Of a stretch of DNA of 64,000 bases, positions 1-9,851 are shown piece by piece. Location of the stretch: contig CAUYUJ010018616.1 in assembly GCA_963575745.1 (NCBI GenBank), forward strand, positions 64,680-128,679, written 5' to 3'. The notes under the pieces were generated by a model that saw only the letters and a list, made by a program, of their open reading frames with translations, had not been told where the DNA came from and did no database searches. The translations under genes and the position numbers were made by a program. The stretch is from Prorocentrum cordatum (Eukaryota; Sar; Dinophyceae; Prorocentrales; Prorocentraceae). Position 1 is the first letter of the stretch; the number at the start of each line of letters is the position of its first letter.

Positions 1-1136
1 ATGTGGGACTCCAGCTTCACGGCCGCAATCTCGTCCAGCAGCGCCACCTCCTGCTGCCACTGCTGACGCCTGCTCTTCACGCACGCGCTCTTCGCAGTGC
101 CGTCGGCGATGATGTTGGGCTCCAGCTTCGCTGCCACCATCTCGCCCAGCAGCGCCGCAACCTGCTGCCACTGCCGCCGCCTGCTCTTCTCGCACGCGCT
201 CTTCACAGTGCCGTTGGTGAAGGTGGTGGGCCCCAGCTTCGCGGCCACAATCTCGCCCAGCAGCGGCGCTGCCTGCTGCCGCTGCCGCCGCCTGCTCTTC
301 TCGCACGCGCTGTTCACCGTGCCAGAGTTGATGAACGTGGGCTTCAGCTTCACGACAGGGGCCTCGACCAGCAGCGCCACATCCTGCTGCCACTGCTGAC
401 GCCTGCTCTTCTCGCACGCGCTCTTCACAATGCCGTTGGCGAAGATGGCGGGCTCCAGCTTCGCGGCCGAAATCTCGCCCAGCAGCGGCACTGCCTGCTG
501 TTACTGCCGACGCCTGCTCTTCACGCACGCGCTCTTCGCAGTGCCGTAGGTGATGATGTTGGGCTCCAGCTTCGCTGCCACAATCACGCCCAGCAGCGCC
601 ACCACCTGCTGCCACTGCTGCGGCCTGCTCTTCTCGCACGCGCTCTTCACAATGCCGTTGGCGAAGATGGTGGGCTCCAGCTTCGCGGCCACGATCTCGC
701 CCAGCAGCGGCACTGCCTGCTGCCGCTGCCGACGCCTGCTCTTCACGCACGCGCACTTCACAGTGCCGTAGGTGATGATGTCGGGCTCCAGCTTCGCTGC
801 CGCAGTCACGCCCAGCAGCGCCGCAACCTGCTGCCACTGCTGCCGCTTGCTCTTCTCGCACGCGCTCTTCACAATGCCGTTGGCGAAGATGGTGGTCTCC
901 AGCTTCGCGGCCACAATCTCGCCCAACAGCGGCGCTGCCTGCTGCCACTGCCGACGCCTGCTCATTTCGCACGCGCTGTTCACAGTGCCGCGCGTGATGC
1001 TGTTGGGCTCCAGCTTCACGACCAGGGTCTCGCCCATCAGCGCCACGGCCAGCTGTCACTGCCCAGGCCTGCCCTTCTCGCACCAGCTGTTCAGGATGAC
1101 GTGGGTGATGATGTTGGGCGCCAGCTTCACGATCAG
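1..1136 (-). pseudogene. Decayed pentatricopeptide-repeat (PPR) protein gene, runs off the left edge
   Basis: Read on the minus strand, this stretch encodes about ten tandem degenerate helical repeats with the PPR core (for example KLEPNIITYGTAKSACVK followed by QWQQVVALLGE). PPR proteins bind organellar RNA, one helix pair per base, and are greatly expanded in dinoflagellates. The unit here is 37 residues (111 bp) instead of 35 because two residues are added after the CEK motif. Units alternate in two flavours (LEPDIITYGTVK and LEPTIFANGIVK), giving a 222-bp higher-order period. The frame is broken: a TGA near 1049-1051 falls where neighbouring units have the Trp of QWQ, and a TAA lies near 498-500 at the same site. 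There is no intron. A spliced-leader relic lies upstream at 1630-1666, so the copy looks like a retroposed cDNA that later decayed. The 3' end is outside the window. Confidence 0.8.
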
Positions 1137-1510
1137 CGGCCGCCGCCAGCGGCCCGCCAGAGGCGGCCGCGGCGGCGGCGGCGGCAGCGTCGGCCGCGGC
1201 GGGCGCATCGGCGGGCGCGGCGGCACCCGCGGCCCGCGGCGGCCACGGCGGCGGCCGCCGCGCCCGGCGGCGCCGCGGCCGCCGCCGCCGTTAGCGCAGC
1301 AGCGCGCGCCACAGCGCCAGCGGCCGCGGCGGCCTCGCCGCGGCCGGCTGCCGCGACGGCCGCGGCGGCTGCGGCGGCGGCGGCGGCCGCGGCGGCGGCG
1401 CGCCGCTGCCGACAAGGGCCACGCAAGGCCGCGGCGGCGGCAGGCCGGCCGGGCCGGCCGCGGCGGCGGCGCAGCCGGCGGCGGCGCGCCGCTGCCGCCG
1501 CCGCCGCGCC
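1137..1510. repeat. GGC/GCC-rich low-complexity tract
   Basis: Almost pure G and C with many GGC/GCC triplets; each frame gives long Ala, Gly or Arg/Pro runs. It sits where the N-terminus of the PPR protein would be. One minus frame (1133-1426) is an alanine-rich stretch that could be a remnant of a targeting region, but it is out of frame with the repeats, so no coding claim is made. Confidence 0.75.
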
Positions 1511-1629
1511 GAGCGCGACTCCATGGCCGAGCGAGCGGGGGCGCGGAGGGGGGCGACCCCCTCGCGCGCCCCCGCGGGCGGGGATGCCGAAGACCGAGGG
1601 GCGGAGGCCCGGCCAGCCGCTGAGGCCCG

Positions 1630-1666
1630 CTTGAGCCAGAGCGGCTTGAGCCAGCTAGGCTACGGA
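1630..1666 (-). other. Tandem spliced-leader relic: full-length plus 15-nt partial DinoSL
   Basis: On the minus strand a 21-nt block (1665 to 1645) matches the dinoflagellate spliced leader at 17 of 21 positions. It begins CCGTAGCC and ends TGGCTCAAG, with four changed bases in the middle. It is followed without a gap by a 15-nt block (1644 to 1630), CCGCTCTGGCTCAAG, matching the last 15 nt of the leader at 12 of 15, all differences transitions. Known mechanism: a retroposed SL-cDNA is transcribed again and a new leader is spliced at the AG of CCGTAG inside the old one, leaving exactly 15 nt of the old leader. The PPR copy downstream would then have passed through mRNA at least twice. Confidence 0.8.
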
Positions 1667-2399
1667 CTGGTGGGGTTACGCGAAGCGTCTAGAATTTGGT
1701 TCGTCAAGGTTCGCAAGAGGCTCCCCACCGAGGTGCAAAGTGGGGGTGTTGCGCCCCCCCCCCCCCTTGGTGCCCATTGAGGGTGTTGCCTCCCTTTCTT
1801 GGGTTCGATCCCTGGGAACATGTGGGTGCCATGATTGCTGGCCCTGAGCTTCTCATCCGAGATGAGTGGGCAACTTTCCTAAGGGCTGCGGAGGTCAAGT
1901 AGTTTCGGCTGTTTCAGATTTCCGGGGAGGGCTTTGCGAGGCATTTCGGACGAAATCCTCCTTTTCAAAATCGTGCGACAGAAACCCGGCATCCCCGCCC
2001 CTCCCAGGCTCCATGCGCCGTCCGTGCAAGCCTGTTGGCGGCGCACGGCGTAGCCAGGGTCCTGCAGGACCCCTCAGGCAGCAACTTGTCGCAGCTGTTG
2101 ATCGTCATCCCTATCTTCGCAGCCTGCCCGACGCCGTCGAGATTGCTGCCTGGGCGGCGGCCCTCAGGCACGCCAACATGCTGCCTGCGCCCTCGGCAGC
2201 GAGTTCGGCGGCGACGGCTGGCGACGCTGCCAAGAGGCAGCATCAGCTTTCTGCTCGGGGCAAGGAGAGGGATTGGAATTAGTGGGTTGAGGAACGTTCG
2301 GTTGGGAGATGTCTGCGCGTGACAAGCTCTTGCATCTCCCCACCCCTCGGATGCCTGAGACCATATGGCATGGCGCGCTTCGCCCTTGTAGCTCGACTG
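1667..2399. other. No gene recognised; degenerate sequence with a small dispersed repeat
   Basis: No convincing coding frame. The segment at 1668-1692 (CTGGTGGGGTTACG then GAAGCGTCTAG) recurs at 45249-45274 with one difference, so it belongs to a short dispersed repeat. A 14-base C run is at about 1755-1768. On the plus strand short broken frames near 2080-2280 may be upstream parts of the decayed LINE that follows. Confidence 0.5.
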
Positions 2400-3840
2400 A
2401 GGCGATAGATGCTTCGGGGGAAAGCGTGGAAGAAATGGCGGAAGGACGCAGTGAACCGAACTCTATACGCAGACGTCTTTTCGGACCCTGCGCTGAAATT
2501 TGAACACGAACGCGGACCCTGGTGCATGCGGGATCCTGGTGTACACATTTCTCATTGCTTCCCTTGGAAAACGGGGATTGCTCCCCCGACCCTCCAAAAG
2601 TCGCCGCCCTGGGATTGAAAAACGATCCGCCGCTGGTAATGTACATGTTCCAGCTCGCGAGGATGGCGTTGAACGCCCCCAAGCCCGCGGTGCCGGAGCT
2701 CGCCGGCGCGATCGAGTCTTCTCAGGCAGGCAGCGGCGCCGGCTTCGGTCCGATCTCTCTTCCCGCTCTCTGCTCGACTCGCCGTCTGCTTCTCCCAGGG
2801 CCCCCAGTGACATTGCGCGCCGCACCGCGCTGCGCGCGCGAGAGAATGGCCTCAGGTGCGGGTCCGAATTAGTTTCATCCTCAACCGTGCTGGTGGAGTC
2901 AGGCCTTCGGGGCTCCCTCGCGTTTTGGCTCGGGCCCGGCGCACCACCAGTGGGCCGTTGATGGTCCAGTGGCGAGCTGAAAACTCTCAGGGCTGGCCAA
3001 CCAATGGCAAGTCGTCCGGGCAGTGCGTCTAGATCCAGGCCGCCTGGTCGGAGCACTCCACTCATCAGTTTAGGAGCCGCGCCACTCTTCTGCTCAATTT
3101 TTGAAAAGTTGTCGAGCCGGTGCGTAATCGCCACCTCAGCGAGGCCGCGCGCAGGCCAGTCAGTTTCCGGTGTGGTAGCTGTACCTCCTGGTGCAGATCG
3201 ATCGTGTGCACAGGCTCATTGATGTCGCTGGTGAGGTTGGTTTCCCTTCTGGGCGTGCAACAACGATTATGCCAAGTTGTACACCGGTCACGTGTATGTC
3301 GCAGCCCTTGCTTCTCAGGCCCCTGGACGCTGTGCAAGCGGCCCACCCCACGGTGCAGCCCTCCGTCAACATTGACGACTCCATCCTTTTGCGATGGGGC
3401 ACAGAGTTGAGGGTCATTCGCAATATTGACGCTGCTGGCGAACTCCTTGAGGAGCGTGCTCGTGCGGTTGAGCATACTACTGTGAAGGCCAAGTCGCGCA
3501 TCCTTGGCAACTCGCCCTCAGTGCGTTCGACCATCGGCGCCAAATCCTTAGCCGGTCGTTCCGAGAGGAACTTAAGTGTTGATTTTGGTTTGGCGCTCGC
3601 TGGGGGTTGGGCCCAGTCAGAGGGTGCATCAGTGCGATGAGACTGCGCAAGGTTAGGATGTCGTTTATGAAAGGCTCTAGGCCTCGCAGGAGGTTCTTGG
3701 TAGGATTGCCCGCGGAGCCTTGGAGGATACAGTCCTGCGCACGGAACTTCTGTCATGGGCACAAGTGGCAGAGCGTTGGAGGCTCTTAGGGGTGCAGCTA
3801 GCAAGCTTCAAGACCATCACCTTGATGGAACATCCAGGAC
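2400..3840 (+). pseudogene. Decayed LINE reverse-transcriptase region
   Basis: Short plus-strand fragments resemble the RT part of the LINE proteins elsewhere in the window, but frames are broken throughout. The best fragment (3191-3640) has SVNIDDSILLRWG, which fits RT motif C (x-x-D-D), then VKAKSRILGNSPSVRS, and NLSVDFGLALAGG, which matches the conserved NLGVDF block downstream of the RT palm in the LINE at 16.5-20.5 kb. A fragment near 2409-2500 (WKKWRKDAVNRTLYAD) resembles the basic linker before the RT domain. It lies in the same orientation as, and upstream of, an RNase H fragment at 6.7-7.2 kb, so both may come from one LINE copy split by later insertions. The middle section (2600-3100) holds nothing I can assign. 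Confidence 0.5.
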
Positions 3841-3845
3841 GCTGT

Positions 3846-3920
3846 CTCTCATCCCCCCTCCTCCTCCTCCTCCTCCTCCTCCTCCTCCTCCTCCTCCTCC
3901 TCCTCCTCCTCCTCCTCAGA
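3846..3920. repeat. (TCC)n microsatellite
   Basis: A near-perfect run of CTC/TCC triplets starting after a C run. Any long Pro, Leu or Ser frame through it is an artefact of the triplet repeat. Confidence 0.95.
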
Positions 3921-3939
3921 GAAGGTTTTCCTCCTTGGT

Positions 3940-4065
3940 GCGGCTTTTCAGGCGTTCCAGAGCGCTCCAGGAGCGTTCCAAATACCTCCAAGAGAGTCCA
4001 AGATCGTCCGAGACAGCCCAAGAGCGCTCCAAGACGCCCAATACAGTCTCTGGATGGCCGGAGGC
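3940..4065. repeat. Degenerate CCAAGA-type short-period repeat
   Basis: Successive variants of GCGTTCCAGAG, CTCCAAGA and CCGAGACAGCCCAAGA, about 11-13 bases apart. The same style of repeat occurs at 44650-45200 and 57640-58460, so this is a small patch of a dispersed minisatellite family. The rest of 4066-4265 shows no recognisable feature. Confidence 0.6.
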
Positions 4066-4265
4066 GCCTCCGAAACGGCTCATGAGAGCTGGGCCACTTG
4101 GTTGCCTGTAAAGTCCGTCGTGCATGCCATCTGGCACTGTTGTTTGCCCCTGGAGGCCCTCGATTTGGGGCTCCGTGGGGTTCACGCTTGTTTGTGTACG
4201 GTCGAGCACCCTTGGTCCTGCATTAAGGGCCCCTTCAATGCTCTGTGGGCCCCTCTCGAGAGTAG

Positions 4266-5099
4266 ATCCTAACCGTGAGGAGCTTTGCGCTTAACCGTGA
4301 GTGATTGAGTGGACGCTGTGAGTGCACGCTGTAAGTGCACGCTGTAAGTGCACGCTGTGGTGAGCGCGAGCTGTGAGTGCACGCTGTGAGTCCACGCAGT
4401 GGTGAGTACACGCTGTGAGCGTACGCTGTGAGTGCACGCTGTGGTGAGTGCACGCTGTGAGTGCCAGCTGCGGTGAGCGCACGCTCTGAGTGCGCGCGGC
4501 GTCGAGGGCTCGCTGAGCTGATGAGCGCGCTCGCACAGCTTGCGCTCGCAGCGTGCGCTCACAGTGTGCACTCACAGCGTGGGCCCACAGCGTGGGCTCA
4601 CAGCGTGGGCTCACAGCGTGGGCTCACAGCGTGGGCTCACAGCGCGGGCTCGCAGCGTGGGCTCGCAGCGTGGGCTCACAGCGTGGGCTCACAGCGTGGA
4701 CTCAGAGCGTGGGCTCACAGCGTGGGCTCACAGCGTGGGCTCACCACGGCGGGCACGCACAGCAGCGTGGGCCAATCACACCGTGAGTGCACGCTGTGAG
4801 TGCAAGCTGTGAGCGCACGTTGTGAGCGCACGCTGCGCGCCACCCGGTGAGAAAAACCGTGAGCGCACGCTGTGAATGCACGCTGTGGGCCCGACGGAAT
4901 CTCGAATTGCACACGCGCTGGATTTCTCCGTGCGATCCGAGAGTGATTTCCTCTGTGGTGTGTGTGCGTGCGTTTGTGTGTGGTGGTGGTGGTGGTGGGA
5001 GTGCTGGTGGCGGTGATTGTGGTGGTGGTGGTGGCGTCGGTTGTGGCGGTATCGTTGGCGGTGGTGGTGGTTGTGGTGGTGGGGTGGTGGGGTGTTGGG

Positions 5100-5131
<32 letters not shown>

Positions 5132-6175
5132 GTGTGCGTGGTGGGTGCTGTGCGGTGTGCGGCGTGCGGTGTGCGGTGTGCGGTGGGCAGTGTGTGGTGT
5201 ATGGTGTGTGGTGTGTGGTGTGTGATGCGTGGTGGGTGCTGTGTGGTGCGTGGTGGGTGGTCTGTGGTGGGTGGTGGTGGGTGGTGTGTGTGTGTGTGGT
5301 GTGGGAGGTGTGCGGTGTGCGGTGTGGTGTGTGTTGTGTGGTGTGTGGTGTGTGGCGTGTGGTGTGTTGTGTGTCGTGTGTTGCGTGTGGTGTATTGCGG
5401 GTGGTGTGTTGCGTGTGTGTGTGTGTTGCGTGTGGTGTGTTGCGTGTGGAGTGTTGCGTGCGGTATGTTGCGTGTCGTGTGTGCGTGTGGCGTGTTGCGT
5501 GTGGTGTGTTGCGTGAAGTGTGTGTGTGTGGTGTGTGGTGTGTTGCGTGTGGTGTGTTGCGTGTGGTGTGTTGCGTGTCGTGTGTGGCGTGTGGTGTGTT
5601 GCGTATCGTGTGTGGCGTGTTGTGTTGCGTGTGCGGTGTGTTGCGTGTGATGTGTTGCGCGCGGTATGTTGCGTGTCGTGTGTGTGTGCGTGTGTGCGTG
5701 TGTGTGTGTGTGTGTTTGGCGTGTGGTGTGTTGCGCGTGTGTTGTGTTGCGTGTGCGGTGTGTTGCGTGTGGTGTGCTGCGTGGGCTCCCAGCGTGGGCT
5801 CCCAGCGTGTACTCACGGCGTGGGCTCACAGCGTAGGCTCATAGCGTGGGCTCACCGCGTGGGCTTACAGCGTGGGCCCACAGCGTGGGCTCGCAGCGTG
5901 GGCTTACAGCGTGGGCCCACAGCGTGGGCTCACAGCGTGGGCGCACATCGTGGGCTCACACTGTGGGCTCACAGCGTGGGCTCAACACAGCGTGGGCTCA
6001 ACACAGCGTGCACTCACAGCGTGGGCTGAACACAGCGTGGGCTCACAGCGTGGGCTCACAGCGTACACTCAACACAGCGTGCACTCACAGCGTGCACTCA
6101 CAGCGTGCACTCAATCACTCACGGTTAAGCGAAAAGCCACTCACGGTTAAGCGAAAAGCTACTCACGGTTTGGAT
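4266..6175. mobile_element. Foldback-like element with 46-bp TIRs, 15-bp subterminal arrays and TG-rich core
   Basis: The left end (4266-4311, starting ATCCTAACCGTGAG) and right end (6108-6175, read from the other strand) are inverted copies. They differ at 3 of 46 positions, and the right end has one extra 22-bp unit (CGCTTAACCGTGAG then TGGCTTTT). Inside each terminus are arrays of a 15-bp unit: GTGAGTGCACGCTGT on the left, its reverse complement ACAGCGTGGGCTCAC on the right. The left arm also folds on itself: forward units at 4311-4500, inverted units at 4540-4755, forward again at 4785-4885. The core (4935-5785) is TG-rich. Known foldback transposons carry long inverted repeats built of short tandem units. 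No transposase is visible, so the element would be non-autonomous. No clear target duplication; a 9-bp GCCCCTCTC lies 8 bp outside each end (4249-4257, 6184-6192). Confidence 0.7.
4935..5785. repeat. TG-rich simple-repeat core (TGTGTTGCGTGTGG type)
   Basis: Starts as GGTGGTGGTGG variants, passes through a (TG)n run at 5100-5140, and becomes a 15-18-bp tandem repeat of GTGTGTTGCGTGTG. All six frames give cysteine/valine-rich or histidine/threonine-rich nonsense proteins. It forms the centre of the foldback-like element. Confidence 0.9.
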
Positions 6176-6429
6176 TCGCCTTCGCCCCTCTCAGGCGCGT
6201 TGGGATTACGGCTTCATCGGCCTTTCGTTGGGCGTGGCCCGACGGGGCCGTCATCAACCCGTCCGGCCTCTGCCCCATTGCGCTCCAGACCTTAGTGTAG
6301 CGTACTGTGCAGGTTTGGCAGTGTGCTTCGGTGGCAGATCACGGGGCGGAGTTGGCGTATGGATTGTTCCTGGGTCCCCTGAAGGCTCTGCTCGGCAGCG
6401 GCAGCAAGCTGACAGTTGAGCAGAAAGCA

Positions 6430-7172
6430 CATGTGAAGTGCACGATCGTTGGAGGACAGTGGCCTCAGAAGTGACAGTGGGCGGCAAGACGACGCTCTGC
6501 TGTTTGTTGTGTCCCGAAGTGGAAGGCACTCGTTTGCACCAGCACTGTTCCTGTTCCAGGCTTGAGGCCATCGAGGACCCGCCTCATCTTCGTGCCAGCG
6601 CTGCAGCTGCTGCCTCAGACTTATCGCTGGCGCTTCTGTGTGCCGAAGTGTGTTCAGTCCCCATCCCCAAGCGTGTGAGACCTACCCTAGGCCCCGCGGT
6701 CAGAGGAATTGGGACGACCCACTGACTTCACAGGTGAGATATACACACGGATGGTTCAGTTTTTAGGCGCAGCATCCCACTTTTGCCAGTGCAAGTTGGG
6801 GGTGCGTTGCCCTGCATTCCGAAACAGATCGGGCCATGGGTCATGGCCAGCGTCTCGAGGCCATCCTTGGACCCTTTGCAGAGTATCGATGCAGCCGAGC
6901 TTCTGGCTGTTCGGCATATCTTGCGATTTGCGATGCCCTATGTTCGCGTGCTTACTGATGATTTGTATGTGCACGGCGGCTTCCATGGAAGAGGGCGTGA
7001 ATGCACTACAGTCGGGCCGCTGAAAGAAGAAACGCTAACTAAGGAACGAAGCCCCTTCTTGGCCCTGCGAGCGCCTCCGTGCCCCAGGAGGGCAAGAGGA
7101 ACAGCACTGAAGGAACCTAAGGAACATCGAGTCCTTTCCGAACCCAGACTGTTGCTTATTTCAGCGTCTTGA
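6430..7172 (+). pseudogene. LINE RNase H fragment
   Basis: From 6744 a plus-strand frame reads HTDGSVFRR, then SIDAAELLAVRHIL, then YVRVLTDDLYVHGG. This gives the first Asp, the Glu and the second Asp of an RNase H active site in correct order and spacing. RNase H domains close the ORF2 of several LINE groups and remove RNA from the RNA/DNA hybrid. The frame runs open to 7172 but the last segment after the DDL motif has no His-x-x-Asp ending. Upstream (6430-6560) are Cys/His-rich scraps (CCLLCPEVEG, LHQHCS) in another frame, like the zinc knuckle between RT and RNase H in the LINE at 16.5-20.5 kb. Several frameshifts and stops mark it as decayed. Confidence 0.6.
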
Positions 7173-8166
7173 CTGTACGACATGTCTCTTCTCAGACAGC
7201 TCCAGAACGACTGGAGAGGAGGTTTTAAGCTGTTGAGAATCAAGGCCACGCGGCACCAGTTCATTTCTCAGAGGCAGCGTTCTGGCAGGCTGATAGGGGT
7301 GGCCCGCAATGCTGTTGACGTTTCGCGTCTTGACCTCCGCCAGGCAGGAGGCAACATTGTGACTAACTGGAGGGGTTGGAGCGGGCATCCCCGGGAGGGG
7401 CCAGCTGACTGCGGGCATCCTGCAAAGCAGCTCCGAGGCAAGACCCCCGTCTCACAGCTAGTGTTCGTTAGTTGAGGAACCTGCGCCCTCTGACATCATC
7501 AGTCGTGCGCTGGAGGCTAAAAGGAGGATGGGCGCGGGGTCCACGTTGCAAGCCCTTGCCTCGCTGCTCGTTCCAGCTGCATCAAGGTCCGCTCGTGGTT
7601 GGATGCGCTCGATGTGCATTTGCTGTTGCCTCGCGTGTCTCAAATCTGGCCAAGCCTTGTCCCCCACATGTTTCGGACTTGGAAATCAACTGTGTCAAGA
7701 GTCTCGCGAAGGGTAAATTCAAATTCGGTGTGAAGGTGTATCGAGCCTCGGAGCTGTCTAGACCACAGGTCTCTAGTGCAACACCCCAACGTGGCCTCGG
7801 CATGGCTGGCTCCGTCTTGCCGCAAAGTTGTGCCCAAGAGGAGGCGCTGGGCGGAGCGAAGCGCGGCGTCAAGAAACCGAACAAACGTGGTGCGGTTTTG
7901 TGACGTCCGGCCCTTTGAACGAACAAGACGTTACGGAATGAGGCCGGATGCTCGAAACATGTCGCCGCGCCGTTTGTTCCGAACGCGCCCAGGTAGACAG
8001 AGCCGGCCCCGCGGCAACCCCGACGGCGAACCTTCCGTCCAAGGCAGAGTCTGCCCCGGCTGGAATCCGAGGCGCCCTCCCCGAGACGCAAGGCCGCGCG
8101 TCGCAACAAGCGGCGCGGCGGTAGACTGAAGATCGTGCAGAGCTCAGCCAAAAACTTGGGTTATAA
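7173..8166. other. No gene recognised
   Basis: Short frames on both strands without family motifs. A patch at 8085-8120 (ACGCAAGGCCGCG followed by CAACAAGCGGCGCGGC) recurs at 48162-48200, so part of this stretch is a dispersed repeat. Confidence 0.4.
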
Positions 8167-8256
8167 GTCGGGCCTGTCCACCTACAGACGAAAACTAAAA
8201 ACAGACCCCCAAAATACTGCAAAGATGCCCCAAAATACTCAAACAAAAATCGTCCC
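8167..8256 (+). mobile_element. Truncated left end of the GTCGGGC-type MITE-like family
   Basis: Begins GTCGGGCCTGTCC, then CCTACAG, and continues to CAAAAATCGTCCCA, matching the left two-thirds of the complete copy at 34643-34801. It stops abruptly at the start of the AAGGATT repeat array, so the right half is missing. Confidence 0.6.
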
Positions 8257-8455
8257 AAGGATTCCTAAGGATTTCAAAGGATTTGCAAAGATCCCTAAGG
8301 ATTTCACTACCTAGGAATCCTTAGGCATCCCTAGGAATTTTTAGGAATCCTTGGAAATCCCTGAGAATCCCTAGGAATCCATAGAGAATCCCTGGGAATC
8401 CTTAGGAATCCCTGGCGAATCCTTAGGAATCCCTGGCGAATCCTTAGGCCGACTT
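8257..8455. repeat. CCTAAGGATT / AATCCTTAGG tandem repeat
   Basis: The first half is written as AAGGATTTC-type units and the second half as AATCCTTAGGAATCCC-type units. The array switches strand at its centre (ACTACCTAGGAATCC, around 8308) and could fold back. A longer array of related AAGGAATCCTTA units is at 59215-60440. Confidence 0.8.
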
Positions 8456-8690
8456 AAAACTTGGGACGAACGAGCGCCCGCCGCGCTGAGAGCCCCCCTG
8501 GAGGGACCGGCCTGGCCCGCGGCCCGCGGGTCCAGCCCCAGCTCGGCGGGCGTCAGCCCCAGCCTCCGCGCCGCCCCGGCGACGCGGCAGCCCTCGGGCG
8601 CCTGCGCGGGCCTCGGCAGCAGCATGGCCGCCTGCAGGCTGCTTTCTTGCGCTGAGGGGCCCCTGCGCCGGCCCAGATCCAGGGGCCTCG
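8456..8690 (-). CDS. Candidate exon, unknown protein (low confidence)
   Basis: A minus-strand stretch of high GC with a protein-like frame (LQAAMLLPRPAQAPEG then AARRLGLTPAELGL), without the triplet-repeat monotony around it. It begins after a plausible acceptor (CTGCAG before TGCTTCC, near 8703) next to a TCC-rich tract. No donor site or homologous domain could be identified. It may be an exon of a gene interrupted by long repeat-rich introns, or chance. Confidence 0.25.
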
Positions 8691-8714
8691 AAGAAGGAAG
8701 CACTGCAGACGGTA

Positions 8715-9075
8715 GGTTCCTCCAACTCCTTCTCCCCCTCCTCCTCCTCCTCCTCCTCCTCCTCCTCCTCCTCCTCCTCCTCCTCCTCCTCCTCCTCCTC
8801 CTCCTCCTCCTCCTCTCCCCTCCTCCACCTCTCCCCTCCCCTCCTTCCTCATCCCCCTCCCTCCTCCCCTTCCTCCTCGTCGTCGTCGTCGTCCTCCTCC
8901 NNNNNNNNNNNNNNNNNNNNNNNNNNNNNNNNNNNNNNNNNNNNNNNNNNNNNNNNNNNNNNNNNNNNNNNNNNNNNNNNNNNNNNNNNNNNNNNNNNNN
9001 CCTCCTCCTCCTCCTCCTCCTCCTCCTCCTCCTCCTCCTCCTCCTCCTCCTCCTCCTCCTCCTCCTCCTCCTCCC
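8715..9075. repeat. (TCC)n microsatellite containing a 100-N assembly gap
   Basis: CTC/TCC triplets run from about 8725 to 8900 and resume at 9001-9073. Exactly 100 N bases (8901-9000) sit inside, the usual mark of a scaffold gap of unknown length. The true tract length is therefore unknown. Confidence 0.95.
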
Positions 9076-9851
9076 CCTCCAAGGTAGAAGTACGTCCCTC
9101 GAGGACACGAGGCCCTCCCCCGGCCCAGGCTGAAGAACCTGCCAGGGTGCCCTCCCCCAGGATGCACGCCCTGCTCTCAGCGGATATTCTTCGATTGCTT
9201 GTGCGTGGCAATGTTTGCAATTTAGGCGTGTGTAGCTGGTTTGGATCACTATGTTGCGGCCCGGTGTTGCTACACGCTGTTATTTTTGCGAACTGGATCC
9301 GCGACCAAGGCATTAATTTTTAGTACTGTAATGCTTTCACCAGTGACAAAAATTCAGCGCTTTGTCGGATAATCGCCTTGTTCCCCCTTGTCCAGCACGA
9401 AAAACATGGGTTCGGCGGTGAGCAAACCTCCCTTTGATAAACCGAAACCGACGGACCTGGACCCGCAAAAATGACGGCCGCGACGCCCTCTCGCGAACCG
9501 AAAACTGCCAATTCCTTAATCGACGTGTCAGGGTAGGAGGTCTTTCAACCTCCGATTGGTGTCCCCCCCCCGCCCCCCTCCGAGCCGACGGAGATCTTAT
9601 ACCTCGGTCCGACCGCATCTAGAGGCCTCCTGTCGGGGGAAGCGCAAGGCTCGGGTTCGGGGGACTCGGGTTGGCCCGACGGGGACGTCAGGAAAATCAC
9701 GAGACCCAATCTGAAATTTGACGTGGACTCCCGCTTCAGACATCCCACGAAAACTGGCCCGACAAAATCCAGGCCGGGCCCTGCAAATCGGGGTTCCCGT
9801 GTACTGGAGTCTCACGTTTCCCCGATCCTAGATAGATTCCGAGTCGATGGT
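9076..9851. other. No gene recognised
   Basis: Moderate-GC sequence with short broken frames and C runs near 9564-9580. Nothing could be assigned. Confidence 0.4.

Noticed and set aside
3-1634. A 543-codon open frame on the plus strand across the PPR region
   Set aside because: It is antisense to the PPR repeats. Its 37-residue periodicity mirrors the 111-bp units, and only the minus strand shows a known protein pattern.
4847-5844. Cys/Val-rich and His/Thr-rich long frames in the TG-rich core
   Set aside because: They follow directly from TG-rich simple repeats in every frame and have no domain.
4249-6192. GCCCCTCTC as the target duplication of the foldback-like element
   Set aside because: The two copies lie 8 bp outside each end with different spacer bases, and the motif is common in GC-rich sequence; kept only as a remark.
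8371-9249. Long frames crossing the 100-N gap
   Set aside because: They run through (TCC)n and undefined bases; the reading frame across the gap is meaningless.
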